The notes beneath the pieces are model-generated. The model was not told the DNA's origin and did no database searches. It worked only from the letters and a program-made list of their open reading frames with translations. From positions 248,001 through 312,000 of the forward strand of contig JAHBTD010000003.1 of NCBI GenBank assembly GCA_019638775.1: a DNA stretch of 64,000 nt, read 5' to 3'. Position 1 is the first letter of the stretch. Every line of letters starts with the position of its first letter. The DNA comes from Fimbriimonadaceae bacterium. GTDB taxonomy: Bacteria; Armatimonadota; Fimbriimonadia; Fimbriimonadales; Fimbriimonadaceae. Below, in pieces: positions 1-8,935 of this stretch. The translations under genes were made by a program, and so were the position numbers.

Positions 1-2
1 TC

Positions 3-329
3 GAGGAGTTGTCGAAGCACCACTTCTTCTTGTTTCCCACCCTCGGAGAAAACTTTGGTCATGTAATCCCGGAAGCATTGGCGGCAGGCTGCCCAGTCTT
101 AGTAAGCGATCAGACGCCTTGGCAAGACTTGAATCATCATGGCGCCGGTTGGGTTTTGCCGCTTGCACCGAGCAGTGGCTGGCAGGCGGTGGTACAGGAA
201 TGTATCGACATGGACGCAGATACATTTGCGTGTCATCAAGATCGCTGCGCAGTTTATCTGGCTCAGCGATTGAAGGAAAGTGATCCGTCCAAAAGCGCGG
301 GCCTGTTCATACAGGCTTTAGCTCCTTAA
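3..329 (+). CDS. glycosyltransferase family 4, C-terminal fragment
   Basis: This is the 3' end of a gene that enters from the left edge; the reading frame is open to the first base, so the TTG at 9 is not a real start. The visible 100 or so residues carry the donor-binding end of a GT-B retaining transferase: the segment ENFGHVIPEALAAGCPVLVS holds the E-x7-E pattern that binds the nucleotide sugar in family GT4. The next gene starts 62 bases on and belongs to a deoxy-sugar pathway, so this enzyme likely adds a sugar to the same surface polysaccharide. Donor and acceptor cannot be read from the fragment. Confidence 0.85.
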   Translation, partial: EELSKHHFFLFPTLGENFGHVIPEALAAGCPVLVSDQTPWQDLNHHGAGWVLPLAPSSGWQAVVQECIDMDADTFACHQDRCAVYLAQRLKESDPSKSAGLFIQALAP

Positions 330-391
330 ATCGCAATTTTTGGAGTATGATTTACCTGTAAAAAGTACCTGGAAAATCCAATAACTAAAGT

Positions 392-1300
392 ATGGAGCAA
401 GCGCGGCTGGATTCCCGGGTACTTGTCTTAGGCGCGACAGGAATGTTGGGTCATAAGGTTGTACAAACATTAAGCCCCTGCTTCGAGGCTTGGGCGACCT
501 GCCGTAAGCCATATTCAGCTCTTGTCAGCTACGATATCTTCGACCAAGAGAGATTGATCACTGGCCTTGATGCGGCGTCTCTCGACGACGTTGACCGGGT
601 CATAGAAGACGTTCAGCCGCAGTTTGTCATCAATTGCATCGGCATCGTGAAGCAACACCAGCTTGCCAATGACGCAGTAGCCTGCCTGACCGTAAACTCG
701 CTCTTGCCACATCGCGCTGCAAAGGCCTGCGAAAGAGTCGGCGGCAAGTTTATTCACATCAGTACCGACTGCGTTTTTGACGGCAAAGGCGGCAATTACT
801 CCGAATCGGATGTACCAACCGCTGAGGACCTATACGGACGCAGTAAGTGGATGGGTGAGGTCACTGAGGGAACGGCTCTAACTCTACGCACATCGATCAT
901 TGGCCCGGAGTTGGATGGATGCTCCGGCCTGCTAGAGTGGTTTCTTTCTGAACATAAAGAGGTGAAAGGGTACACCAACGCTCTCTTCAGCGGCCTTACG
1001 ACAGTTGAGTTGGCCCGAGTGATAGCCAGATTAATCACTGAGCGCCCAGACCTGAAAGGCTTGTACCAAGTCGCTGGACCCGCGATTAGCAAGTACGACC
1101 TTTTACATTTGATCAAAGAAGCTTTTGGTCTTAAGACCATTATTACTCCCGATTCTCAGGTGCAAATCGACCGCACACTGAACGGGGAGAAGTTTGTTGC
1201 CGGAGCTGGTTATTCAGCTCCGTCTTGGCGTGAGATGATCCAAGAGATCACCGCGCACATGAAGTTGAAAGAGAGAGAACACTATGTACTTGCAGGATAA
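392..1300 (+). CDS. RmlD-like SDR reductase, likely UDP-2-acetamido-2,6-dideoxy-hexulose 4-reductase
   Basis: A 302-residue short-chain dehydrogenase with an N-terminal Rossmann motif GATGMLG (residues 14-20), a STD segment at 124-126 and the catalytic pair Y148/K152 in YGRSK. It resembles RmlD (dTDP-4-dehydrorhamnose reductase). It sits directly before a UDP-GlcNAc 4,6-dehydratase and a C2 epimerase, so its likely substrate is a UDP-linked 4-keto-6-deoxy amino sugar. It has no C-terminal cupin domain, unlike CapF/FnlB of the L-FucNAc pathway, and so is more like WbvR of the L-rhamnosamine/L-quinovosamine pathway. The SDR assignment is firm; the exact sugar is inferred. It overlaps the next gene by 17 bases. 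Confidence 0.85.
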   Translation: MEQARLDSRVLVLGATGMLGHKVVQTLSPCFEAWATCRKPYSALVSYDIFDQERLITGLDAASLDDVDRVIEDVQPQFVINCIGIVKQHQLANDAVACLTVNSLLPHRAAKACERVGGKFIHISTDCVFDGKGGNYSESDVPTAEDLYGRSKWMGEVTEGTALTLRTSIIGPELDGCSGLLEWFLSEHKEVKGYTNALFSGLTTVELARVIARLITERPDLKGLYQVAGPAISKYDLLHLIKEAFGLKTIITPDSQVQIDRTLNGEKFVAGAGYSAPSWREMIQEITAHMKLKEREHYVLAG

Positions 1301-2339
1301 GCACGTCCTTGTTACGGGTGGCACGGGATCACTTGGGCAAACTATCGTACGCCGCATGCTGTCAATGGAAACCGGTGCGCCAGCGAGGGTCACGGTTTTT
1401 TCGCGTGACGAAGCCAAGCAACACTATTTGCGCCTCGAATACGCAAAGCCTAAGCCTGGGTTAAGTGAGCTCGCGGTTGAGCGGAGTCGCAACGTGCTCA
1501 AGTTCTCGATCGGAAACGTTCGCGATTACGACAGCGTTTGCCGAGTTCTGAAGGGTGTCGATATCGTCATCAACGCGGCTGCCTTGAAGCAGGTGCCAAG
1601 CTGTGAGCTTTTCCCGTATCAAGCGGTTCAGACAAACATCATCGGCGCACAGCATTTGATCAGCGCTATCCGTGACACCGCTCCGCAGATTGAGAGCGTG
1701 ATCGGCATCAGCACGGATAAGGCCTGCAAGCCGATCAACGTAATGGGCATGACGAAGGCCTTGATGGAGAGAATGTTCATCGAAGCTAACATTCAGTGCC
1801 CTGGCACACGTTTTTCGCTCGTGCGATACGGCAACGTTATCGCGTCCCGAGGATCGGTCGTGCCTTTGTTTGAGGAGCAGATTCGAAACGGCGGTCCGAT
1901 CACGATCACGACGCCAGATATGACCCGCTTTTTGCTCAGCCTTGAGCAAGCAGTGGACACGGTATTCGCCGCGCTAGTCCATGGAAATGCGGGTGAGACG
2001 TTCATTCCCAAGGTTGCTGCTGCACGAATCGTTGACCTTGCTAGGGTGATGATTGAGGATTCTGGGAAAAAAATCAAAACCCTGAATACCGGCATTCGCC
2101 CAGGCGAAAAGATCCACGAGATTATGGTCTCTGATGAGGAGCGATATCGCACGGTCGAGCGCGGTAACTACTACGTTATCCAGCCGATGATCGAAGGCAT
2201 CCCTCATATCACCCTCGATAAGCCGGTTCTTGAGACGGAGTATTCGTCAGAGTTGGTGAATCTGGATGACGATGGAATTCGAAGGTTGATCGCGCCGATC
2301 ATCGAGCAAAAGCTGTTCAGCGTTCCGGTGGCCGCATGA
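1284..2339 (+). CDS. UDP-GlcNAc 4,6-dehydratase/5-epimerase (CapE/FnlA/WbvB type)
   Basis: A 351-residue SDR enzyme of the polysaccharide-biosynthesis group. The NAD(P)-binding motif GGTGSLG is at residues 12-18. The active site reads T144-D145-K146, then M154-x3-K158, with Met where most SDR enzymes have Tyr; to my knowledge this is usual for the CapE/FnlA group. The predicted reaction turns UDP-GlcNAc into a 4-keto-6-deoxy-L-hexose intermediate. The start overlaps the reductase gene by 17 bases and the stop overlaps the epimerase gene by four (ATGA), so the three genes are translationally linked. Confidence 0.92.
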   Translation: MYLQDKHVLVTGGTGSLGQTIVRRMLSMETGAPARVTVFSRDEAKQHYLRLEYAKPKPGLSELAVERSRNVLKFSIGNVRDYDSVCRVLKGVDIVINAAALKQVPSCELFPYQAVQTNIIGAQHLISAIRDTAPQIESVIGISTDKACKPINVMGMTKALMERMFIEANIQCPGTRFSLVRYGNVIASRGSVVPLFEEQIRNGGPITITTPDMTRFLLSLEQAVDTVFAALVHGNAGETFIPKVAAARIVDLARVMIEDSGKKIKTLNTGIRPGEKIHEIMVSDEERYRTVERGNYYVIQPMIEGIPHITLDKPVLETEYSSELVNLDDDGIRRLIAPIIEQKLFSVPVAA

Positions 2340-3430
2340 AAATCGCGACGATCCTTGGCACCCGGCCCGAAATTATTCGGCTGAGCAAGGTCATCGAGCT
2401 TCTCGATAAGCATTGCAAGCATACGCTTGTTCACACCGGTCAGAACTACGATCCGAACCTGAGCGAGGTCTTTTTTGAAGAGCTCGGCGTTCGAAAGCCG
2501 GATGTTTGGTGGGGCGTTCAAGGTGCTGGATACGGGCAGCAGATTGCCGAAGTAATCAACAATGCAGCCGAATTCTTCACGATTCATCGACCAGACAGGG
2601 TCCTGATCTTGGGCGATACGAACAGTGGACTGGCAGCCCTTGTCGCGGCGCGGCTGGGCATTCCCGTGTATCACATGGAGGCAGGCAACCGCTGCTTCGA
2701 TAACCGTGTGCCGGAAGAGATCAACCGCCGTGTTATCGATCAGTGCAGCACCCTGCTGATGCCCTACACTCATCGAAGCAAGGAGAACCTCCTCGCTGAG
2801 GGATTCCCGCTCAATCGCATTTACGTCACGGGCAACCCAATCTTTGAGGTGCTTGAAGCCTACAAATCTCAGATCGACTCCAGCAACATTCTTAAAACCC
2901 TAGGCATAGAATCGAAACGTTACTGTGCCGTAACGATGCACAGGGCCGAGAATGTTGACGCGCCCGAGCGATTGAAGAGCTTGCTGGAAGGGCTGGATCG
3001 AGTAGCCACCGAGCACAACATGCCTGTGATCGTCAGTCTGCACCCTCGAACTGCCGACAAGGTAAAGAAGAACGATCTTGCTCCCAAGTCGTCGCTCGTG
3101 CGATTTGTGACTCCCATGGGCTTTTTTGACTTCGTGAAGTTGGAGAAGGAGGCGCGGTGCGTCCTGACCGACAGCGGCACGGTTCAGGAAGAGGCCGCAA
3201 TTCTAGGCGTACCGAACGTCGTCATTCGCGACGTGACCGAACGCGCTGAGACGATTGAGGCGGGCTCGGGGATCCTATCGGGCGCGAGACCCGAAGAGAT
3301 CCTAACCGCTGTAAACTTTGCAATCAGCAATCCGCACGGTTGGACGCCTCCTGCCGAGTACCTCCAGCCAAATGTTTCATCTGTTGTTTCAAGTATTGTT
3401 TTGGGTTATCGCTACGCGGCTGCTGCTTAG
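2336..3430 (+). CDS. UDP-N-acetylglucosamine 2-epimerase family (WecB/CapG/WbvD type)
   Basis: A 364-residue non-hydrolysing UDP-HexNAc 2-epimerase. It has the N-terminal GTRPEIIRLSKV, the HTGQNYDPNLS segment and the central HMEAGNRCFDNRVPEEINRR block shared by WecB, CapG and FnlC. Given its partners it probably inverts C2 of the 6-deoxy amino sugar in the last step to UDP-L-FucNAc or UDP-L-QuiNAc, and not UDP-GlcNAc itself. The start lies in an ATGA overlap with the dehydratase gene. The cytoplasmic product would feed the glycosyltransferase that follows 10 bases later. Confidence 0.93.
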   Translation: MKIATILGTRPEIIRLSKVIELLDKHCKHTLVHTGQNYDPNLSEVFFEELGVRKPDVWWGVQGAGYGQQIAEVINNAAEFFTIHRPDRVLILGDTNSGLAALVAARLGIPVYHMEAGNRCFDNRVPEEINRRVIDQCSTLLMPYTHRSKENLLAEGFPLNRIYVTGNPIFEVLEAYKSQIDSSNILKTLGIESKRYCAVTMHRAENVDAPERLKSLLEGLDRVATEHNMPVIVSLHPRTADKVKKNDLAPKSSLVRFVTPMGFFDFVKLEKEARCVLTDSGTVQEEAAILGVPNVVIRDVTERAETIEAGSGILSGARPEEILTAVNFAISNPHGWTPPAEYLQPNVSSVVSSIVLGYRYAAAA

Positions 3431-3440
3431 GGAAGAGTCC

Positions 3441-4712
3441 ATGAAGATCCTGTTTCTTTCTCAGCACTATAAGCCAGAACCGTGCGACACACGCACCTCA
3501 CAACTCGCGCAGCACCTTGCGGCGCGTGGTCACAAAACCTCTGTGATCACCTCCTTCCCGAACTACCCGCTTGGCAAGACGTATGAGGGTTGGCGTCAAC
3601 AAATCGTCAAGAAACAGCAAGTCGACGGCGTAAACGTCATTCGTGTGCCGATGTATCCCAGCCACACCAAGTCACCCAAACGCCGGGCATTGAGCTATCT
3701 GAGTTTCGGGTTGTCGGCTGCAATCCTGGGTGAAATCTTTACCAAGCGACCCAACCTAATCTGGATTCATCATCCTCCACTTACAACCGGCCTTGCGGGG
3801 TACTTCTTGGCCAAAATCAAGGGCGTTCCGTATGTTTACGAGATTCACGATCTCTGGCCCGAAACCCTTGTCAGTACGGGAGTCATCAAGGAAGGTCGCA
3901 TTACGCGAGCCATCCGAAAGGTTTGCGGCTTTCTCTATAAGCGATCCGCAGCGATCGTCGTAACCTCTGCCGGTATGAAGAGCCACCTAGAGCGGCAAAA
4001 CGTCGAGCCGGAAAAGATTCATGTCATTCCTCAGTGGGCCGATGAAGCCATTTATCATCCTGTTCCTCGCGACCTGAAGTTTGGCGATGAGCACGGTTTG
4101 AATGGCAAATTCAATGTTCTCTTCGCCGGAAATCTGGGCTTAGCCCAAGGGCTGGACACGGTTCTTTGTGCAGCGCGAAGGCTGGAAAGATTTGAGAATC
4201 TACAGATTGTCCTGGTCGGGAACGGAGTGGAGGCTGAGCGTCTGAAGCAACGTGTTCAGGACGAGAAGATCACTAATGTTCGGTTTCTGGGACAGCACCC
4301 CGCCGAGTCGATGCCACAGTTTTTTGCGTGGGCGGATGCTCTCTTGATTCACCTAAAGGACGATCCGCTCTTTGCGATCACTGTGCCCTCTAAGACTCAG
4401 GTTTATGTGGCTTGCGGTCGCCCTATCCTATGCGGTGTAGCCGGAGACGGTGCCGATGTCGTGTCGAAAGCAGCTTGTGGTTTGACCTTTGAGCCGGAAG
4501 ACGTCGATGCAATGGCGAACGCGATTGCGATGATGATTGAAGCAAGTGACGAGGTCCGTGATCGGTTTGCCAATAAAGCCCGCGAGAGCTACTTGCGCGA
4601 GTTTGGGCAGGATGCGCTCGTTGATCGGTATGAGGCTCTGTTCCACGGCATCACCAAGATTCCCCGTGCGGTGGTTGGTGGAGTCGAGTCGGAAGAGCGA
4701 ACGGCAGCGTGA
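3441..4712 (+). CDS. glycosyltransferase family 4 (WbuB-like, probable L-FucNAc/L-QuiNAc transferase)
   Basis: A 423-residue GT-B enzyme. The start is ATG 3441, preceded by AGGGAAGAG; longer frames would run far back into the epimerase gene. Visible landmarks are the N-terminal MKILFLSQHYKPEPCDTRTS, the acceptor-side EIHDLWPETLVSTG, the FAGNLGLAQGLDTV donor loop and the VPSKTQVYVACGRPILC segment. This pattern matches WbuB-type transferases that use UDP-L-FucNAc. Its place straight after the deoxy-amino-sugar genes supports that donor. The acceptor is unknown. Confidence 0.9.
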   Translation: MKILFLSQHYKPEPCDTRTSQLAQHLAARGHKTSVITSFPNYPLGKTYEGWRQQIVKKQQVDGVNVIRVPMYPSHTKSPKRRALSYLSFGLSAAILGEIFTKRPNLIWIHHPPLTTGLAGYFLAKIKGVPYVYEIHDLWPETLVSTGVIKEGRITRAIRKVCGFLYKRSAAIVVTSAGMKSHLERQNVEPEKIHVIPQWADEAIYHPVPRDLKFGDEHGLNGKFNVLFAGNLGLAQGLDTVLCAARRLERFENLQIVLVGNGVEAERLKQRVQDEKITNVRFLGQHPAESMPQFFAWADALLIHLKDDPLFAITVPSKTQVYVACGRPILCGVAGDGADVVSKAACGLTFEPEDVDAMANAIAMMIEASDEVRDRFANKARESYLREFGQDALVDRYEALFHGITKIPRAVVGGVESEERTAA

Positions 4713-4724
4713 TGGCATTAGCCC

Positions 4725-5582
4725 TTATTTAGACTCGACAAATCGTGTTCGGCTTAACACAGCAAGCCCAACTCCTCCAAGAGTCAACACCGACGAGATC
4801 GCAAGCCTCATCGTTGCCTCCTCATGCAGCGCAACAACCCCCGCGACCGCGGCGAGCACCGGTACGCAAAGCTGAACGACGGCTGCCCGGGTGGGCGTTA
4901 GGTTTGGCAGCACCGAATACCAAAGGATATAGCCGATTCCCGAAGTCAACGCTCCGGAAATGATCGCAAGGATAATCCCGTTCGTTGAAAGATGGAGTTG
5001 AAAGAAAGCAATACACCAGACAACCGCTATGATTGGGGTTGACCGAATAAAGTTGCCAGCCGTCACCAAGCCCGGCTCCTTCACACCTCGCCCGCGCAGA
5101 GAGTAAGCGCCCCAAGCAATTCCAGCCATGGCCATTAAAGCAGCCCCAACTGGAGATGGCGCCTTGAGGCCAGGCATTACCAGATAGACAATGCCACAAA
5201 GGGCGATGATCAGTCCGACCCACTCAACCAGTTTCGGCTTGTTTCCTTGGACTATCCCCACGCCAATCATCGTGATTTGGACGCTGATAAAGAGAATGAG
5301 CGCTCCTGTGCCTGCGGTAAGGCTGACGTAAGCAAATGAGAAAGCCACGGCGTAGAGAAAGAGCATCGCTCCCGATAGCCAATCCCCTCCGATTTTCATC
5401 GGGCGGACGCCCTTTGGGACGATCACGATTAGCCAAAGAGTAAGAGCGCCAGAAGCCAGCCGAAGCGAAGTAAAGCTCGCCGGGTCGATAGAGCTGCTGG
5501 CAAGCGCGAGCCTACATAAAACTGAATTCGCGGCAAACGCAATCAAGGTGAGTAGCGTGAGAATAGCTGTCTGGCTCCGCAC
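4725..5582 (-). CDS. EamA/DMT-superfamily permease
   Basis: A 285-residue integral membrane protein with about ten hydrophobic segments arranged as two EamA repeats, the usual size for drug/metabolite transporters of the RhaT/YdcZ type. The N terminus begins directly in the first membrane span, which fits the GTG start at 5582 although no good Shine-Dalgarno is visible. The gene converges on the glycosyltransferase with a 12-base gap. The substrate cannot be read from the sequence; amino acids, nucleobases and drugs are all known for this family. Confidence 0.88.
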   Translation of the reverse strand: MRSQTAILTLLTLIAFAANSVLCRLALASSSIDPASFTSLRLASGALTLWLIVIVPKGVRPMKIGGDWLSGAMLFLYAVAFSFAYVSLTAGTGALILFISVQITMIGVGIVQGNKPKLVEWVGLIIALCGIVYLVMPGLKAPSPVGAALMAMAGIAWGAYSLRGRGVKEPGLVTAGNFIRSTPIIAVVWCIAFFQLHLSTNGIILAIISGALTSGIGYILWYSVLPNLTPTRAAVVQLCVPVLAAVAGVVALHEEATMRLAISSVLTLGGVGLAVLSRTRFVESK

Positions 5583-5638
5583 AAGGTAATGACGCTATGC
5601 CGTGCGATAATCGTCAGATTGAGGTGGCCTAAGAGTCA

Positions 5639-6022
5639 CTATCGCCAAAAGCTGACGGTGATGTTGTCTTGCGCTGGGTTCTCCTTGACAGATCGCTCCC
5701 TTAACCGAACGCTGCCGTTCATGGGCCAAAAACCGTCGAACTGCTTTCTGTACTGAAGCCCATCCTCTTCTTGAACGCACGTCCAACCTTCCGATTCGAG
5801 TTCAGCCTGAAGACTTTTGACGGTTTCGTTTGGGCGTGTCAGCGTGTAATAGATCTGGACGCCGCTTCCGGTCCCGCATGAACCAGATTGAGGGATGGTT
5901 TTAAGTGTGTCAATCGTGCGAACGCAGTCAGGAATGCCGCGCCGTGCAAACTCCGGCCGAATGACTTCCCACGACTGCCACAGGAAAGCGGCAGTAATTC
6001 CAATAAGAACGAACCACTTCAC
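5639..6022 (-). CDS. hypothetical protein with one N-terminal membrane anchor
   Basis: A 127-residue protein, not recognised. Residues 3-17 form one hydrophobic helix (KWFVLIGITAAFLWQSW), followed by a soluble domain with three cysteines. The GTG start at 6022 has GGAG four bases upstream and a TATAAAA-like stretch just before, so the gene may have a short leader. It lies 56 bases upstream of the permease gene on the same strand and could share its transcript. I see no motif that points to a function. Confidence 0.6.
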   Translation of the reverse strand: MKWFVLIGITAAFLWQSWEVIRPEFARRGIPDCVRTIDTLKTIPQSGSCGTGSGVQIYYTLTRPNETVKSLQAELESEGWTCVQEEDGLQYRKQFDGFWPMNGSVRLRERSVKENPAQDNITVSFWR

Positions 6023-6227
6023 GCAACTCCATTTTATAACCCAACCGCCCGAACTAGAACCATTTTTTACTAGCTTGCATTGTCATCATTGCACCTTGCA
6101 AGTTTGTGAAGGAGGGCAATGCCGACCAATAAATATGCCGCAATTTTTGATGCAAGTCGGGCTCTAACGCATCAATGGGATGGAAGGGAGCAGAAGGAAT
6201 TTCCTATTGGAACTTGCAATGGCGTGA

Positions 6228-8267
6228 TCAGGCTCCTGGGCCGTGCGCCGGGCTATCTCCCACTTTTAGCTCGCTTAGGATACGGTGAAGTGTTTGCCCC
6301 ATTTCTGTAACTGTGTTCGGCTTCAAAATGAGTTCGCTGATACCCAGGTTTTTGGCCTGCTCCAAGTCTTTAGGCCGGATGTACCCGGTGACCATAATGA
6401 TAGGCACTTCAGGGCGAATTGCTTGCATTTCATGAACAAGTGCAGGTCCATCCATATGGGGCATCGACATGTCGGTTATGACAAGGTCGAACCCGTACGG
6501 ATCTGATCGGAACGCTTCAAGGGCCTCTCCTGGATGCTGGAAGCTAGCCACTTTATAATTCAGCCGTCGAAGCATACGGGTCATCATGTAAGCAAGCGCC
6601 TCATCGTCGTCCACGTACAGAATACGCTCTCCGTTGCCCTCTGCAACCTCGATTGGTTTCGGATCGGTCAGCTTTGCCTCGCCTTCGGCTGCCGGGAAGT
6701 AAATATGAAATACGGTCCCCTTGCCCGGCTCACTATAGACTGTGATGGCACCGTTGTGCCGTTCGACAATGCCATAGACGACAGACAATCCCAGCCCGGT
6801 TCCTTCTCCCTGAGCTTTGGTTGTAAAAAACGGCTCAAAAATGCGCTGAAGTGTTTGGGAGTCCATGCCGCTTCCGGTGTCTCCAAACGACACACGTAGG
6901 TATTTGCCAGGCTTGACACTAAGTAGCGAATTTGCAGTGGCATCGTCTAGAATCACCTGATTCACTTGAATATCAAGCTTTCCGTTCTTGCCGTGCATGG
7001 CGTGATGTGCATTAATGCCTAAGTTCAGAACTATCTGGTGAATGTCTGTGCTGTCGGCAAAGATCGGAGGTAAGTCAGGCTCGAAGTGCGTTTCGATCTC
7101 CATGCTTGCAGGCAGTGTTGCTCTAAGCAGTTTTGTCGCCTCCGAAAGCGTAGAGGACATGTCGATTACCTCAGCCCCTTTCTCTCTGGAACTGCTGAAT
7201 GTGAGAATCTGTCGGACGACATAGGTGGCTCGGTTGACAGCCTTTTCAATTTCAGCAAGACTCTCTTGTGCAGGATGATGCGGCTCCATATCGCCGCGAA
7301 CAAGCATCACATTTCCTGAGATGGCCGCGATGATATTGTTGAAATCGTGCGCGATACCGCCTGCCAGAGTCCCGATTGCTTCCATCTTCTGGGCTTGTCT
7401 TAATCTTTCATTGAGCTTCTTCTGTTCGGTGAGGTCTCTAACGAATCCGATAAAGATGTGCCCGTCCAGCTGTTTGTGGCACACAATACTAAGCTCAACA
7501 GGAAACTCACGACCGTCTTTAGCAAGAGCTGTCAGTTCCAGCCTGCGTCCAAGGATTCTCTCTTCCCCTGTTTCGACAAATCGGCGCAGTCCTTCCGTAT
7601 GGGCATTGCGGTATTGTGGCGGTACGATTGTTTCGACAAGGAGTTTCCCTACGACCTCATCGCTGCTCCAGGCAAACATGGCTTCAGCATTCCGGCTCCA
7701 GAGGGTGATTGTTCCGTCGTCTCGAATTGCTATAATCGCGTCCATCGCCGAATCTACTACCAAGCGCCACATGTCTTCGCTGGACTTGAGCGATGTTTCG
7801 GCTTGATATCGCTGAGTTGCTTCGGTCTCTGCGGCTTCGCGCGCGTCAAACTCGCGAATCGCAGCGTTCCTCAAACGATTCTGCAAAGAGCCAACAATAA
7901 AGGTGAACAGCGGGAGATAGATTATGCCGCCGAGCAAACGTCGCATACCTTGAGCCGTGTATTCAAGAAGCAGGCCGGGAGTCGCATAAAACCATGCGAG
8001 GTAGCAGATCGTGATTGCGGAGCCAATCATTCCAGCGCGCAAACCCGAAAGGTAAGTCACGCACATGATAATGATCAAGATCGTGCCAGCCGGGTGCTGT
8101 ATGTATCCGGTCATCGTGATGTTTGCATGAGCACTTGCGATCGCAAATGCGATTACAAAGATGCCCAGAGCTTGTCTAGTGATGCCAGGATAGGATGGGC
8201 GTACCCTTGGTTTAGTTCTCTGATTTGAGCGGGCACGGGGACGCCACTCCATTTTGCGATAAAACAT
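6228..8267 (-). CDS. membrane hybrid sensor histidine kinase/response regulator with PAS domain
   Basis: About 679 residues. Order (numbered from the upstream ATG at 8273): four to five membrane helices at 33-130 (MASE/DUF4118-like), a PAS domain at 165-285, HisKA with H309 in GGIAHDFNN, an HATPase domain with N-box N417/N421, G1 DTGSGM (465-470) and G2 GEGTGLGLS (489-497), then a REC domain with acidic DDD at 555-557, phospho-acceptor D601 and K651. AGGGAGG is seven bases before the ATG at 8267 but only one base before 8273, so 8267 is the better start. No DNA-binding partner is adjacent, so the output is unknown; phosphate probably passes from H309 to D601 or to a separate phosphotransfer protein. 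Confidence 0.93.
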   Translation of the reverse strand: MFYRKMEWRPRARSNQRTKPRVRPSYPGITRQALGIFVIAFAIASAHANITMTGYIQHPAGTILIIIMCVTYLSGLRAGMIGSAITICYLAWFYATPGLLLEYTAQGMRRLLGGIIYLPLFTFIVGSLQNRLRNAAIREFDAREAAETEATQRYQAETSLKSSEDMWRLVVDSAMDAIIAIRDDGTITLWSRNAEAMFAWSSDEVVGKLLVETIVPPQYRNAHTEGLRRFVETGEERILGRRLELTALAKDGREFPVELSIVCHKQLDGHIFIGFVRDLTEQKKLNERLRQAQKMEAIGTLAGGIAHDFNNIIAAISGNVMLVRGDMEPHHPAQESLAEIEKAVNRATYVVRQILTFSSSREKGAEVIDMSSTLSEATKLLRATLPASMEIETHFEPDLPPIFADSTDIHQIVLNLGINAHHAMHGKNGKLDIQVNQVILDDATANSLLSVKPGKYLRVSFGDTGSGMDSQTLQRIFEPFFTTKAQGEGTGLGLSVVYGIVERHNGAITVYSEPGKGTVFHIYFPAAEGEAKLTDPKPIEVAEGNGERILYVDDDEALAYMMTRMLRRLNYKVASFQHPGEALEAFRSDPYGFDLVITDMSMPHMDGPALVHEMQAIRPEVPIIMVTGYIRPKDLEQAKNLGISELILKPNTVTEMGQTLHRILSELKVGDSPAHGPGA

Positions 8268-8273
8268 CCGCAT

Positions 8274-8935
8274 GCCTCCCTCTCTTGTTCTATCAGCGGC
8301 TTGATGCGAAAACAGAACTCTGCGCAGTATACATCGGTGTTGGACGAAGTTTAGTTCAACAGAGTTCGGTAGTTATTTCAATTAGATTTTTTTAACTTGA
8401 CTTACCCTCGAAACGCGCTGCGAAAGCTGACAGATAGAATGGGCCGCAATCAAAGTCAGGATTCAGAAATATTAGTCTAAGTGATCAAAAATTCGCCATG
8501 TGCTGTTAGGCCAAGTCGTTCGTCTTTCAGCGTAGATGCCTTTGTGAGGTAGGTGCATAACACCGCAATTACAGCGTCATGAGTTGCATCCAGACAGCAA
8601 AGTATATCTGCTAGTATGAGGATAGATGTTTGGACTCTGATGTAGGATGGTCAGAATGCAGGCGAAAGCACTTGACAATTACTTGCTGGTCTGCCTATCG
8701 AAGCATTATCGACAATAGACCTTAATATATGCGACTTTTTGTCAAGAACGCTGGGCTATATTAGTGCATTCGATATTGATCCTAGCCCATGCCAAGAAGC
8801 TTGAAGCATCCTGCGTAATGACGAAGGAGGGCAAGATCATGCATGGTAGGGCCTAGTGCGTTTGGAACGCTCACGAATTCCCCCAAGTCGAACGTGTAAG
8901 GTGCTGCAAATTTTGTGGCTGCCACGGAGGAAAGT
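8274..8935. other. long intergenic region without a recognisable gene
   Basis: About 660 bases between the divergent kinase and YggT-like genes. No frame of convincing length is present. A TTGACA at 8672 with TATCGA 18 bases later could be a forward promoter. A 7-base inverted repeat TGGGCTA/TAGCCCA encloses about 22 bases near 8753-8788. GAAGGAGGGCAA near 8823 looks like a ribosome-binding site but is followed by only a five-codon frame. The stretch may hold a regulatory RNA, but nothing matches a family I know. Confidence 0.4.

Noticed and set aside
6119-6310. 63-codon frame on the plus strand preceded by GGAGGG
   Set aside because: It overlaps the 3' end of the histidine kinase gene by 83 bases on the other strand, the Shine-Dalgarno is only two to three bases from the ATG, and the product resembles nothing known.
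8823-8860. GAAGGAGGGCAA followed by ATG
   Set aside because: The frame closes after five codons, so the ribosome-binding-like motif has no gene to serve.
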